Below, in pieces: positions 33,367 to 42,758 of a stretch of DNA of 64,000 nt. Position numbers and translations under genes: made by a program. The DNA comes from Amycolatopsis suaedae (lineage in GTDB: Bacteria > Actinomycetota > Actinomycetes > Mycobacteriales > Pseudonocardiaceae), in NCBI RefSeq assembly GCF_004214935.1, contig NZ_SFCC01000002.1:372001-436000 (forward strand). Direction: 5' to 3'. Positions within the stretch are counted from its first letter, which is position 1; each line of letters begins with the position of its first letter. The notes below the pieces were generated by a model. It ran no database searches and was not told the DNA's origin. It saw only the letters and a list, made by a program, of their open reading frames with translations.

Positions 33367-34512
33367 ATGACTTCACCCATGTACTGGCGTTGGTCGGCCG
33401 CGGCCCAGTTCGCCCGGCTTCCTGCCGGGATGGCGCCGCTGGCCTACACGATCCAGGCCACCGCCACCACGGGTTCGTACCGGCTGGGCGGCGTGCTGAT
33501 GGCGGTGTTCGTCGCCGCGGAGATCGCCGGTGCCGTCCCGGTCGGCAGGCTGCTCGACCGCATCGGGCCGAGCCGGGGCCTGGTCGCACTGCTGGTCTGC
33601 GCCGCCACCGGGATGGCCGGCCTGGCGACGGCCGCGGCACTCGACGCCCCGCCCGCGTGGCTGCTGGCGTTCGTGCTGGTGCCCGGCGTGATCACCGGCG
33701 GACTGTCCGGCGGCCTGCGTAGCCTGCTCGTGCTCACCGTCGAGCCGGACCGGCTGCCCAGGGCCATCGCACTGGACACGACGATCGTGGAGGCGGTGCT
33801 GATCGCCGGACCGACGCTCGTCGCCCTCGCGGCCACCGCCGGCCCGTTCGTGCCGCTGATCGTCATGACCGGGTCCTACCTGGTGTCGGCACTGCTGGTG
33901 CCGCGCCTGCGGGGGCTGCCCGAGACTGCCGGTGAACAGCCGAAGTTGCCGCTACGTGCCGCACTGGGCTGGCTGGCCTGCGTGTTCTCCGTCGGTCACC
34001 TGCTGTCGACGCTGGAGGTGGCGACCCTGCCGCTGGCGCGGCGGGTCGGTGGCGGGGAGGGCGTCGCGGCGTTGCTGGTGGTCGTGCTGTCCGGCGCGAG
34101 CATCGTCGGCGGTCTGCTGTACGCCTGGCGTGGTGAATCCCTGCGGGCCGGGGCGGCCGTCCGGGCGCGGGTGCTGCTCGCCGGGTTCGTGGCCGGCGCG
34201 CTGGCCGTGTCGCTGTGGCCGGGCTGGCCGGGACTGCTGTCCGGCCTGGCGCTGGTCGGGCTGTGCACGGGGCCGCTGGTGACCGTCGCCGTCGTCGAAC
34301 TGCAGGCAATACTGCCGCCCCGGCGGCGGTCGGAGGGCTTCTCGGTGTCGTTCGTGGTGCAGGCGAGTGGCTTCGGCCTCGGTTCGCTCACCGTGGGTGT
34401 CCTGCCGCTGTGGCTGGCCCCGCTGCTCGGCGGAGCCAGTGCGCTGGTCACCTGTGGGATGCTGGGGGTGAGGTCCCGCCAGACTGTTGGCAGCGCGCCA
34501 GCAGCCTCGTAG
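33367..34512 (+). CDS. MFS transporter
   Basis: Major facilitator of 381 residues with about 11-12 hydrophobic segments and no signal sequence. The loop after the second helix is GRLLDRIGPSRGLVALLV, the usual G-x-x-x-D-R-x-G family motif. The C-half is weakly conserved, as in drug or metabolite exporters. ATG 33367 gives the natural N-terminus (TSPMYWRWSAAAQFARLPAGMAPLAYT). It is divergent from the ArsR-type regulator and probably under its control. The substrate is unknown. Confidence 0.87.
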   Translation: MTSPMYWRWSAAAQFARLPAGMAPLAYTIQATATTGSYRLGGVLMAVFVAAEIAGAVPVGRLLDRIGPSRGLVALLVCAATGMAGLATAAALDAPPAWLLAFVLVPGVITGGLSGGLRSLLVLTVEPDRLPRAIALDTTIVEAVLIAGPTLVALAATAGPFVPLIVMTGSYLVSALLVPRLRGLPETAGEQPKLPLRAALGWLACVFSVGHLLSTLEVATLPLARRVGGGEGVAALLVVVLSGASIVGGLLYAWRGESLRAGAAVRARVLLAGFVAGALAVSLWPGWPGLLSGLALVGLCTGPLVTVAVVELQAILPPRRRSEGFSVSFVVQASGFGLGSLTVGVLPLWLAPLLGGASALVTCGMLGVRSRQTVGSAPAAS

Positions 34513-34543
34513 CCTGGGACGGAGCCGACCCTGGGAGCCGTCG

Positions 34544-36037
34544 ATGACCGCAGTTGAGGAACACGCCCCCGCCGTCGAAACCTTCGACTCGCGTAACCCG
34601 GCGACCGACGAGGTCGTCGGAACCCATCCCGTGCACACCGCCGAGGACGTCCGCGCCGCCGTCGAGCGGGCCCGCGAGGCCGCGGGCTGGTGGGCCGGGC
34701 TCGGATTCGACGGCCGCGCCGAACGGCTACGCCAGTGGAAGGGCGTGCTCACCCGCCGCCTCCCGCAGCTGTGCTCGCTGGTGCGCGAGGAGACCGGTAA
34801 GCCGCTCGGCGACGCTCAGCTGGAAGCCGTACTGGCCATCGAGCACGTGGCGTGGGCCGCGAAGAACGCGCGCAAGGTGCTCGGCGGCAAGCGCCGCTCG
34901 CCGGGCATGCTGCTGTCCAACCACACCGCCACCGTCGAGTACCAGCCGCTCGGCGTCGTCGGCGTGATCGGCCCGTGGAACTACCCGGTGTACACCCCGC
35001 TCGGCTCGATCACCTACGCACTGGCCGCCGGCAACGCCGTCGTGTTCAAGCCCAGCGAGTACACGCCGGGCGTCGGCAAGTGGCTGGTCGACATGTTCAA
35101 CGAGGTCGTGCCCGAAGCCCCGGTGCTGCAGCTGGTCACCGGCTACGGCGCGACCGGCGCGGCACTGGTGACCTCCGGCGTCGACAAGATCGCCTTCACC
35201 GGCTCGACGGCCACCGGCAAGAAGATCATGGCCGCCGCGGCCGAGACGCTGACGCCGGTGGTGATCGAGGCAGGCGGCAAGGACCCGCTGCTCGTCGACG
35301 CCGACGCCGACCTGGAAGCCGCCGCCGAGGCCACCGTGTGGGGCGCGTTCTCCAACTCCGGTCAGACCTGCGTCGGCGTCGAGCGGGTGTACGTGCACGA
35401 GCGCGTCTACGACGAGTTCCTGGAGAAGGTCGTCACCAAGGCCCGCGAGGTACGGCCCGGCTTCGACCAGGACGCCAACTACGGCCCGATGACCATGCCC
35501 GCGCAGCTCGACGTGGTTCGCAGGCACATCGCCGATGCCCTGTCCCGGGGCGGCAGGGCCCTGCTCGGCGGAGCCGACGCGGTCGGCGACCGCTACGTGC
35601 AGCCGACCGTGCTCGTCGACGTCCCGGAGGACTCGGAAGCGGTCCGCGAGGAGACGTTCGGCCCGACGGTGACCGTGGCCCGGGTGCGGGACATGGACGA
35701 GGCCGTCGAGAAGGCCAACGCCACGAACTACGGCCTCGCCGCCACCGTGTTCGCCAAGGCACGCGGGATGGAGCTGGCGCGGCGGCTGCGGTCGGGCATG
35801 GCCTCGGTGAACGCGCCGCTGTCGTTCGCCGGTATCGCGTCACTGCCGTTCGGCGGCGTCGGCGACTCCGGCTTCGGCCGCATCCACGGCCCGGAGGGCC
35901 TGCGGGAGTTCGCCAGGTCGAAGGCCATCGCGCGACAGCGGTTCACCGCGCCGATCAACCTGACCACGTTCGCCCGCACGCCGAAGACCGACGCACTGGT
36001 GGCGAAGCTGATCACCGTCCTGCACGGGAAGCGGTGA
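34544..36037 (+). CDS. Aldehyde dehydrogenase, succinate-semialdehyde type
   Basis: NAD(P)-dependent oxidation of an aldehyde to the acid; 497 residues. The cofactor loop is FTGSTATGKKIM, the general-base Glu is in VIEAGGKDP and the catalytic Cys276 is in GQTCVGVERVYV. The motif GVIGPWNYPVYTP is typical of the succinate-semialdehyde and acyl-aldehyde branch in actinobacteria. The C-terminus has a tail after PFGGVGDSGFGRIHG. It overlaps by 26 bp the convergent GMC oxidoreductase gene, so the pair may act in series on an alcohol and its aldehyde. The substrate is inferred only loosely. Confidence 0.88.
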   Translation: MTAVEEHAPAVETFDSRNPATDEVVGTHPVHTAEDVRAAVERAREAAGWWAGLGFDGRAERLRQWKGVLTRRLPQLCSLVREETGKPLGDAQLEAVLAIEHVAWAAKNARKVLGGKRRSPGMLLSNHTATVEYQPLGVVGVIGPWNYPVYTPLGSITYALAAGNAVVFKPSEYTPGVGKWLVDMFNEVVPEAPVLQLVTGYGATGAALVTSGVDKIAFTGSTATGKKIMAAAAETLTPVVIEAGGKDPLLVDADADLEAAAEATVWGAFSNSGQTCVGVERVYVHERVYDEFLEKVVTKAREVRPGFDQDANYGPMTMPAQLDVVRRHIADALSRGGRALLGGADAVGDRYVQPTVLVDVPEDSEAVREETFGPTVTVARVRDMDEAVEKANATNYGLAATVFAKARGMELARRLRSGMASVNAPLSFAGIASLPFGGVGDSGFGRIHGPEGLREFARSKAIARQRFTAPINLTTFARTPKTDALVAKLITVLHGKR

Positions 36038-37595
36038 TCAGGTCCGCGGCCTTCTCCGCGAGCATGATCGTCGGCGCGTTGGTGTTGCCGCGTGGGACCA
36101 CCGGCATCACCGACGCGTCGACCACCCGCAGGCCCTCGACGCCGTGCACCCGCAGCTCGGTGTCGACGACGGCCAGCTCGTCGGTGCCCATCGCGCACGT
36201 GCCCACCGGGTGGTACAGCGTCTGCGTCCACCGGCGGGTGTGCTCGGCGAGCGCGTCGTCGTCCAGGTCGAGCCGTTCCGGCAGGAACGGCCGGTCGAGG
36301 AAGCGGGCGAGCGGCCCGGTCGACCCGATCTCCATCAGCACCCGCAGCCCGGCCAGCATCGCCTCGAAGTCGGCAGGCTCGGCGTAGTAGGCGGGGTCCA
36401 GTTCCGGGCGCCACAGCGGGTGACCGGAGCGCAGCCGCAGGCGGCCCCGGCTGTGCACCTCGACCAGCGTCGCCGCCGAGGTGAACCCGTTCACCGTCGG
36501 CTCCCGCAGGCCGTTGTCGTAGAACAGCGTCGGCGCCACGTGGAACTGCATGTTGGGCGCGGGCAGGCCGTCCAGCGTCGACATGAACCCGCCTGCCTCA
36601 CCGACGTTGGACGTCAGCGGCCCGCGCTGGGTGGCCTTGTACTTCAGCAGGCCGAACAACGTGCCGAACTCGACCAGGTCGGTGGTGTCCCTGGTCGTCC
36701 AGATGACCGGTGCGGCGGGGTGGTCGTGCAGGTTCTCGCCGACGCCCGGCAGCGCCACGGCCACGTCGATGCCGTGTTCACGCAGATGCTCGGCCGGCCC
36801 GATGCCGGACAGCATCAGCAGCTGCGGTGAGTTGATCGCGCCACCGGCCAGGATCACCTCGGCGTCGGCCCGCACCTCGCGGGCGACGCCGCGGTCCAGG
36901 TAGGACACGCCGACCGCGCGCGTTCCGGCCAGCGTCACGCCGGTGACCTGCGCGTGCGTGCGCACGGTGAGGTTGGGCCGGGACAAAGCGGGCCGCAGGT
37001 ACGCGTCGGCCGTCGACCAGCGGCGGCCCCGGTGGCAGGTGACCTGGTACAGCCCGGCGCCCTCCTGGGAGGCGCCGTTGAAGTCGTCGGTCGGCTTGAG
37101 ACCCCAGGTGACGGCGGAGTCCACCCACGCCTGGGACAGCTCGTGGGTGAACCGGCGGTCCTCCACGTGCAGCGGACCGGACGTGCCGTGCAGCGGCCCG
37201 CCGAGCCGGGTGTTGCGCTCGGCCCGGATGAAGTACGGCAGCACGTCGTCGTAGCCCCAGCCCTCGGCGCCGAACGAGTCGCGCCAGCCGTCGTAGTCGG
37301 CGCGGTTACCGCGGATGTAGATCATCGCGTTGATCGACGAGCAGCCGCCCAGCACCTTCCCCCGCGGCCAGTACGCCGGCCTGCCGAGGTGTTTCTGCTC
37401 GACGGTCTCGTAGTTCCAGTCGTAGCCGGTCTTGAACAGCGAGGAGAACGTCACCGGGATGTGGATCTCGTCGGCGTCGTCCTCGCCGCCCGCCTCCAGC
37501 AGCAGCACCTTGGCCGAGGAGTCCTCGGTGAGCCGCGCGGCCAGCACGCACCCCGCGCTGCCGGCTCCGACGATGACGTAGTCGAAGGACTCCAC
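36012..37595 (-). CDS. GMC family flavoprotein oxidoreductase (choline dehydrogenase-like)
   Basis: FAD-dependent oxidation of an alcohol; 527 residues. It begins with [22 protein letters not shown] (FAD-binding Rossmann motif), then [20 protein letters not shown] (GMC signature 1) and [16 protein letters not shown] (signature 2). The active-site pair is in HPVGTCAMG near the C-terminus, with [15 protein letters not shown] at the end. GTG 37595 has a GAGGAGG ribosome site 6 nt upstream. A pairing with the convergent ALDH would suit choline or a polyol, but no transport gene nearby supports a specific substrate. Confidence 0.9.
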   Translation of the reverse strand: MESFDYVIVGAGSAGCVLAARLTEDSSAKVLLLEAGGEDDADEIHIPVTFSSLFKTGYDWNYETVEQKHLGRPAYWPRGKVLGGCSSINAMIYIRGNRADYDGWRDSFGAEGWGYDDVLPYFIRAERNTRLGGPLHGTSGPLHVEDRRFTHELSQAWVDSAVTWGLKPTDDFNGASQEGAGLYQVTCHRGRRWSTADAYLRPALSRPNLTVRTHAQVTGVTLAGTRAVGVSYLDRGVAREVRADAEVILAGGAINSPQLLMLSGIGPAEHLREHGIDVAVALPGVGENLHDHPAAPVIWTTRDTTDLVEFGTLFGLLKYKATQRGPLTSNVGEAGGFMSTLDGLPAPNMQFHVAPTLFYDNGLREPTVNGFTSAATLVEVHSRGRLRLRSGHPLWRPELDPAYYAEPADFEAMLAGLRVLMEIGSTGPLARFLDRPFLPERLDLDDDALAEHTRRWTQTLYHPVGTCAMGTDELAVVDTELRVHGVEGLRVVDASVMPVVPRGNTNAPTIMLAEKAADLITASRAGR

Positions 37596-37945
37596 GGTGC
37601 CTCCTCGGGTCGGCGTCAGGCCCGATGATGCTCGCCGGGGCCGGTTCACGCACCCGTTGTCCCCCGGTTGCCAGATGTTGACCACGCAGGGTGGTTGCCG
37701 ATCGTCCGGTTCGGGTAATCGTGGGTCAGCGCGCAACCGATGTCGGGTTCGTTACGTCCCGACATACAAGTGACCGTGCCCGTACTGCCCCACGGGCGCG
37801 GGTCATGAGGTCAGCCGGCTTTCGCGCCGCCGGTTGTCCAGCTCGTAGGGGCGGGTGGCTCGTCGGGGGGTCACCCGCCCCCGAGTGCGCCCTGCTCGGT
37901 TAGGCTCTGGTCGTACCGCCGACCGCATCCCTGGAGCGACCAGCC
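37596..37945. promoter_or_regulatory. Divergent control region between GMC oxidoreductase and purSQ
   Basis: This 350-bp gap has no gene. It holds an 8-bp inverted repeat (37740-37747 with 37758-37765, 10-nt spacer), suitable as an operator. It also has a 10-bp hairpin (37848-37857 with 37872-37881). A -10 hexamer TAGGCT lies at 37901-37906, about 40 bp before purS, so unlike purD and purL the purSQ message has a short leader. Confidence 0.5.
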
Positions 37946-38185
37946 GTGGCCCGTGTCGTAGTCGACGTCATGCCCAAGCCCGAGATCCTCGACCCGCAGG
38001 GTCAGGCGGTGGCGGGCGCCCTTCCCCGCCTGGGATTCCAGGGGGTGACCGACGTCCGTCAGGGCAAGCACTTCGAGCTCGAGGTGGACGATTCGGTCGA
38101 CGACGAGACCCTGGCGAAGATCGCCGAGGGCTTCCTGGCCAACCCGGTCATCGAGAACTGGACCGTCCGGCGGGTGGACTCGTGA
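37946..38185 (+). CDS. purS: Phosphoribosylformylglycinamidine synthase, PurS subunit
   Basis: A small scaffold of 79 residues that bridges PurL and PurQ in the three-part FGAM synthase. It reads [21 protein letters not shown], then [18 protein letters not shown], the PurS pattern. GTG 37946 is the start. Its stop overlaps the purQ start as GTGA, coupling the two. Its presence agrees with the short (759-residue) PurL encoded at 42759. Confidence 0.95.
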   Translation: MARVVVDVMPKPEILDPQGQAVAGALPRLGFQGVTDVRQGKHFELEVDDSVDDETLAKIAEGFLANPVIENWTVRRVDS

Positions 38186-38853
38186 GGGTCGGGGTCATCA
38201 CCTTCCCCGGGACGCTCGACGACGTCGACGCGGCCCGCGCGGTGACCTACGCCGGTGGCGAGGCCGTCTCGCTCTGGCACGCCGACGCCGACCTGCGTGG
38301 CGTTGACGCCGTGGTCGTGCCCGGCGGGTTCTCCTACGGCGACTACCTGCGCTGTGGCGCGATCGCCCGGTTCGCCCCGGTGATGACGTCGGTCGTCGAG
38401 GCGGCCGGCAAGGGCATGCCGGTGCTGGGCATCTGCAACGGCTTCCAGATCCTGTGCGAGGCCGGCCTGCTGCCCGGCGCCCTGGTGCGCAACGCGAAGC
38501 TGCACTTCGTCTGCCGTGACCAGTGGCTGCGGGTGGAGAACAACACCACCGCGTGGACCACCCGCTACGACGCCGGCGCCGAGATCCTGGTGCCGCTGAA
38601 GTCGGGCGAGGGCGGCTACGTCGCCGATCAGTCCACTGTGGACGAGCTGGAGGGCGAGGGCCGGGTGGTGTTCCGCTACGTCGGCACGAACCCGAACGGC
38701 TCACGCAACGACATCGCGGGCATCACCAGCGCCAACGGCCGCGTGGTCGGCCTGATGCCGCACCCCGAGCACGCCATCGACGCCCTGACCGGCCCGTCCG
38801 ACGACGGCCTCGGCCTGTTCTACTCGCTTCTGGACGCGGTCGTCTCGGCCTGA
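38182..38853 (+). CDS. purQ: Phosphoribosylformylglycinamidine synthase, PurQ glutaminase subunit
   Basis: Class I glutamine amidotransferase that supplies ammonia to PurL; 223 residues. It has the N-terminal [18 protein letters not shown], the oxyanion strand [13 protein letters not shown], nucleophile Cys85 in [11 protein letters not shown] and the catalytic His194/Glu196 in MPHPEHA. Overlap with purS indicates co-translation. Repeat copy C starts 3 bp after its stop, and no obvious terminator remains between purQ and that element, so the repeat's own hairpins may end the transcript. Confidence 0.95.
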   Translation: MRVGVITFPGTLDDVDAARAVTYAGGEAVSLWHADADLRGVDAVVVPGGFSYGDYLRCGAIARFAPVMTSVVEAAGKGMPVLGICNGFQILCEAGLLPGALVRNAKLHFVCRDQWLRVENNTTAWTTRYDAGAEILVPLKSGEGGYVADQSTVDELEGEGRVVFRYVGTNPNGSRNDIAGITSANGRVVGLMPHPEHAIDALTGPSDDGLGLFYSLLDAVVSA

Positions 38854-38936
38854 AGCACGTGAAGGCCACCTTCATTACGTCTCACGTCAGGGTCCCGGCA
38901 GAGTCCGGTGGCGGTCAGGCGAGGTGGCTGGTCTCG

Positions 38937-39020
38937 AGCGTGGAACTCGTGTACCGGAACGTAGAACTCGCGTGCCGGAATGCAGAACTCGCGTGCGTGA
39001 GCGCAGAACTCACCAGGTGG
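38937..39020 (+). repeat. Four tandem 21-bp units inside copy C
   Basis: Units 38937-38957, 38958-38978, 38979-38999 and 39000-39020 share the core gaactcgcgtgccgg; the last is the most diverged. The 21-bp period would give heptad repeats if translated, but I see no ribosome site or plausible gene. Confidence 0.75.
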
Positions 39021-39069
39021 ATCGGGGTTCTCACCTGGTGCCGGTCGCTCGCGTGACCGGGCCGTTCGC

Positions 39070-39135
39070 GCGAGTCCTCCGTTCCCGCCCCGCGAGTCGT
39101 CCGTTCCGGACCCGCGAGTTGCACGTTCCCGCCCT
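39070..39135 (-). repeat. Three tandem 22-bp units, inverse of the first array
   Basis: Units 39070-39091, 39092-39113 and 39114-39135 share gcgagt..-..cgttcc. Each resembles the reverse complement of the 21-bp unit of 38937-39020, so the two arrays face each other across about 50 bp and could fold together. Confidence 0.65.
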
Positions 39136-39333
39136 CCTGGTCCCACTGCCCGGCACGCTGGTTCCAGAAGGTGAGACACACGAACGAGACCCCACACTCG
39201 CAGCCAACGGCACCATCCTGGCGAATCTCGCAACCAAGGTGCCCTTCGCAGCAGCGCCGCGGCCGCGGTCACCGGACTTTGCCGGGACCCTGACGTCTCA
39301 CGTAGTGAAGGTGGCCTTCACGTGCCGTGAACC

Positions 39334-41067
39334 TCAGCCCGCCGCCACCCGGACGAGCCTCGCGTAGGGGCCGTCGGCCTCGAGCAGCTCGGCGTGGCTG
39401 CCCAGCTCGGTGATCCGCCCGTCCTCCACCACCGCGACCCGGTCGGCCGCGGCCGCCGTGTGCAGGCGGTGCGCGATGGCGATCACCGTCCGGCCGGCCA
39501 GCACGCTGTTCAGCGACCGCTCCAGCTCCCGAGCCGAGCTGGTGTCCAGCAGCGACGTCGCCTCGTCCAGCACCAGCGTGTGCGGGTCGGCCAGCACCAC
39601 CCTGGCCAGCGCCAGCTGCTGGGCCAGCGCCGCGGGCACCGGCTCACCGCCCGCGCCGACCCGCGTGTCCAGCCCGTCCGGCAGGCCCTCGGCCCACTCG
39701 CGCGCGCCCGCGGACTCCAGCGCCGACAGCAGCTGCTCGTCGGACCACTCGCCGGCAGGCAGCTCCAGGTTCTCCCGCAGCGTCCCGGCGAACACGTGGT
39801 GCTCCTGGGTGAGCAGCAGCACCTCGCCACGCAGCAGGTCGTCCGGCAGCGTCGACACCTCGACGTCGCCGATCTTCACCGAACCCGACGTCGGCGCCGC
39901 GATACCGGCCAGCAGCCTGCCCAGCGTCGACTTGCCCGCGCCGGACGGCCCGACGATCGCCAGCCGCTGGCCTTGCGGGATCCGCAGGTCGACGCCGTGC
40001 AGCACCTCGCGCCCTTCGGTGTAGGCGAAGCGCACGCCGGACAGCACGATGTCCTGCCCCTCCGGCGCCGTGCCGGTCCGCGACGGCGCCACCGCCAGCC
40101 GGACACCGAGGATCCGGCGCAGCGCGGTACCGGACACCTGCAGGTCCTCCAGCCACCACAGCAGCTCGTCCATCGGCGAGGCCAGCGCGGCCGCGTACAG
40201 CACCATGACGGTGACCGTGCCCAGTTCGACCCAGCCCGCGGAGTACGCCCAGGCGCCGATCAGCAGCATCGCGGCGACCGGCAGCGCCTGGGAGAAGTCC
40301 AGCCACGGCGCCCACTTCGTGTGCAGGCTCCGCAGCGAACGCTCACCCTCGATGGCCCCGACCAGCGCGGTCTCGCCCGCCCGCACCCTGCGTTCCCGCA
40401 GGCCGAGCGCCTCCGCCGTGCGCGCGCCCTCGGCCGTCTCGTGCATTCCGGTGTGGACCTGCGCCCACGCGTCCAGCATCCGCTCGATCGTGGACGGCAC
40501 CCGCTTCAGGAACCACCGCGTCGGGAAGTACAGCACCGGGAACGAGACCAGCAGGCCCAGCGCCAGCAACGGCGACGTGATGATCATGGCCGCGATCGTC
40601 AGCACGGTGGTGATGGCCGCGATGGTGATCTCCGGGACCGCGTTGCGCAGCGCGAAGTCCACCTTGTCGACGTCGGCCGTCGCACGGCTGAGCAGGTCAC
40701 CCGTCCCGGCCGATTCGACCGTGCCGAGCGGCAGCCGCAGCGACCGCGCGACGAAGTCCTCCCGGGTCTGCGCCAGGACCTTCTCGCCGAGGTAACCGGC
40801 CTGCACCCGGGCGGTGCGCTTCAGCAGTGCCTGCACCACCAGCACGCCGACGAAGGCCAGCGCCAGCACGTCGATCGTGGTGACGGTGATCCCGGAGGTG
40901 ACCGAGTCGACCAGGTAACCCAGGATCTGCGGCCCGATCAGCCCCGCGATGGTCGCCAGCCCGAACAGGCCGATGACCAGCGCGAACTCCCGCCGGTTCG
41001 CCCGGACCGTGTCCCGGAACCAGGAGCGTGCCTGCGTCGGCGCGGCCAGCGGCAGTGCCGTTCTCAT
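39334..41067 (-). CDS. ABC exporter half-transporter with intact nucleotide site (second of pair)
   Basis: A 577-residue exporter subunit with a six-helix membrane domain (to about 320) and an ATPase domain. Walker A is GPSGAGKST (373-381) and Walker B is LVLDEATS with catalytic Glu502. The H-loop is AIAHRLHTA. The signature loop is degenerate: GAGGEPVPAALAQQLALAR (about 471-489) in place of LSGGQ. The partner gene upstream has the opposite defects, so together they form one working and one dead site. The ATG overlaps the partner's stop (ATGA). The cargo is unknown. Confidence 0.9.
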   Translation of the reverse strand: MRTALPLAAPTQARSWFRDTVRANRREFALVIGLFGLATIAGLIGPQILGYLVDSVTSGITVTTIDVLALAFVGVLVVQALLKRTARVQAGYLGEKVLAQTREDFVARSLRLPLGTVESAGTGDLLSRATADVDKVDFALRNAVPEITIAAITTVLTIAAMIITSPLLALGLLVSFPVLYFPTRWFLKRVPSTIERMLDAWAQVHTGMHETAEGARTAEALGLRERRVRAGETALVGAIEGERSLRSLHTKWAPWLDFSQALPVAAMLLIGAWAYSAGWVELGTVTVMVLYAAALASPMDELLWWLEDLQVSGTALRRILGVRLAVAPSRTGTAPEGQDIVLSGVRFAYTEGREVLHGVDLRIPQGQRLAIVGPSGAGKSTLGRLLAGIAAPTSGSVKIGDVEVSTLPDDLLRGEVLLLTQEHHVFAGTLRENLELPAGEWSDEQLLSALESAGAREWAEGLPDGLDTRVGAGGEPVPAALAQQLALARVVLADPHTLVLDEATSLLDTSSARELERSLNSVLAGRTVIAIAHRLHTAAAADRVAVVEDGRITELGSHAELLEADGPYARLVRVAAG

Positions 41068-42686
41068 CGAATCACCCGTTCGTCGGCAACGTTCATCCAC
41101 AGTGGACTCTGTGTGAAGACCACCGTCGTCTTTCCCCTGCGCAGCTCGGCGACCCGCTGCGCGATCCGGGCCTCGGTGTGCGCATCGACGGCCGACGTCG
41201 GCTGGTCGAGCAGCAACACGTCGGCGTCCGTCGCCAGCGCGCGAGCCAGGTTCAGCCGCTGCCGCTGGCCGCCGGAGACCTCGCGGCCGCGCTCGCCGAT
41301 CGACTCGTCCAGCCCTCCGGGCAGCGCCGCCACGATGTCGTCGGCGTCGGCTGCCGTCAGCGCGGTCCGCACGTCGACGCCGGTGGGCCGGTCCGGCGCG
41401 ACCTGCTCGCCCAGCACGCCGGAGAACCAGATGTCCTGGTTGTGTGCGTGGACGATCCGCTCGCGCAACTCGGCCAGCGCGACCCGGTCGGCGGCGATAC
41501 CGGCCACCCGGACCTGCTGACCCGGCTCCGGGTCGGCGAACCGGGACAGCCGGGAGGCCAGCGCCTCGGCGTCGGCGCCCGCGTCGACCACGGTCAGCTT
41601 GCCGGCCACCGCGGTGAACCCGGTCGTGGTGTCGTGCAGCTCCAGCGGGCCGTCCGGCAGCTTGACCGGCTCGGCGGGCTCGGGCAGCAGCGGCCGCAGC
41701 CGCAGCAGGCCGCACGCCTTCTTCGCCGCCACCATGGCGGACGCGAACTGACCCGTCGCCTCGGTGGTGGTGCTCACCGGGATCACCAGGAACGCCGACG
41801 CACCGTAGAAGGTCACCAGCTCGCCGACGCTGATCGTGCCCGCGATCGCCAGCCGCGCGCCCAGCCAGGTGATCACCACGGTCACCAGTCCTGGCAGCAG
41901 CACCTCGGCGCCGACCAGCCACGACTCGCTGCGGGCCACCTCGACACCACGGCCGCGGACCTGCTGGCTGGCCGCCCGGAACCGGCTCAGGAACCGGTCC
42001 TCGCCGCCCACCCCGCGCAGGATGCGCAGGCCGGACACGATGTCCGCGCCCTGGCCGTTGACCTCGGTCAGGCTCTCCCGCTGCGACTCCTTGCGGCGCT
42101 GCAGCGGCCCGATCAGCGGTCCCATGCCCAGCACGGCCAGCGGTACGCCGACCATGGCGACCGCGCCGAGCAGCGGCGACACCGACAGCAGGAGCACGCC
42201 GAGGGTGAGGAACGCCACGGCGGCCCCGATCACCCTGCCGAACACCTCGAAGGCGTTGCCGACGGCGTTGTCGTCCGACGAGGAGATGGCCATCACGTTG
42301 CCGGTGCTGGTCTGCGACCGCAGCGACGCGCCGAGCCGCGCGACGTGGGTACCGACCGTGCGCTGGGTCGCCGACGCGCCGTGCATCCACATCCCGACCC
42401 CGAGCATCATCAGCGCGGCCGCGCCCAGCGCCTGCACCACACCGAGCCCGACGATGAGGCCGACCTGGCCGAACAACGCCGAGGAGTCCCCGCCGCCGAC
42501 ACCGATCTCGATCGCCTGCCCGATGACGAGCGGCACGAGCGCACCCGGCAGCAACCACAGTGCGCCGACGACGGCGGAGGAGGTCGCGAGCCACGGACGC
42601 GCCCGGAGCATCGCCAGCAGGAGACGGATGGGCGTCAAACGTGCCGGCAACCGGATCTGCGGTGCCGGATAAGGGCGTTTGGACAC
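41064..42686 (-). CDS. ABC exporter half-transporter with degenerate Walker A (first of pair)
   Basis: About 540 residues with a six-helix exporter membrane domain. The ATPase domain has a canonical signature, VSGGQRQRLNLARAL (470-484). Walker A is lost (LTVVDAGADAEALASRL), the catalytic Glu is Gln (LLLDQPTS, Q495) and the H-loop His is also Gln (VVFTQSP). It therefore donates only its signature loop to the site completed by its partner. The start is uncertain: GTG 42686 is favoured, while an in-frame TTG at 42725 would leave only 33 bp to the divergent purL start. The cargo is unknown. Confidence 0.87.
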   Translation of the reverse strand: MSKRPYPAPQIRLPARLTPIRLLLAMLRARPWLATSSAVVGALWLLPGALVPLVIGQAIEIGVGGGDSSALFGQVGLIVGLGVVQALGAAALMMLGVGMWMHGASATQRTVGTHVARLGASLRSQTSTGNVMAISSSDDNAVGNAFEVFGRVIGAAVAFLTLGVLLLSVSPLLGAVAMVGVPLAVLGMGPLIGPLQRRKESQRESLTEVNGQGADIVSGLRILRGVGGEDRFLSRFRAASQQVRGRGVEVARSESWLVGAEVLLPGLVTVVITWLGARLAIAGTISVGELVTFYGASAFLVIPVSTTTEATGQFASAMVAAKKACGLLRLRPLLPEPAEPVKLPDGPLELHDTTTGFTAVAGKLTVVDAGADAEALASRLSRFADPEPGQQVRVAGIAADRVALAELRERIVHAHNQDIWFSGVLGEQVAPDRPTGVDVRTALTAADADDIVAALPGGLDESIGERGREVSGGQRQRLNLARALATDADVLLLDQPTSAVDAHTEARIAQRVAELRRGKTTVVFTQSPLWMNVADERVIR

Positions 42687-42746
42687 GTTGAGCAACGGTA
42701 CGGTCGTGCCAGTCAACCTGGCCAATCAATTTCGCGACCCGCCGTT

Positions 42747-42752
42747 TAGGCT
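42747..42752 (+). promoter_or_regulatory. -10 hexamer of a leaderless purL promoter
   Basis: TAGGCT ends 6 nt before GTG 42759 with no ribosome site. It is the same hexamer as at purS, the aminotransferase and the MOSC gene. Confidence 0.55.
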
Positions 42753-42758
42753 GTTCGC

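Larger units (their letters stand above)
38856..39324 (+). mobile_element. Dispersed hairpin-bounded repeat, copy C with 53-bp terminal inverted repeats
   Basis: A 469-bp non-coding element that fills nearly the whole gap between purQ and the ABC exporter genes. The ends 38856-38908 and 39272-39324 are inverted repeats of 53 bp with few mismatches. Each terminal 15 bp is itself a hairpin (tgaagg/ccttca). The right half shares the gccaacggcaccat block with copies A and D and, in reverse, copy B. The interior has two opposed tandem arrays. There is no transposase frame. It resembles a composite MITE. Confidence 0.78.

Noticed and set aside
38523..39056. Frame with heptad-like repeats (RNVELACRNAELAC...) over the purQ end
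   Set aside because: It mostly shadows purQ in another frame, and the heptads are produced by the 21-bp DNA repeat. There is no start or ribosome site for a separate gene.
38937..39135. CRISPR array
   Set aside because: The units are 21-22 bp and directly adjacent with no unique spacers, and the two arrays face each other. No cas genes are nearby.
39394..42749. Very long plus-strand frames opposite the ABC exporters (708 and 573 residues)
   Set aside because: They have Arg/Gln/His-rich low-complexity composition and lie opposite genes with clear ATPase motifs.
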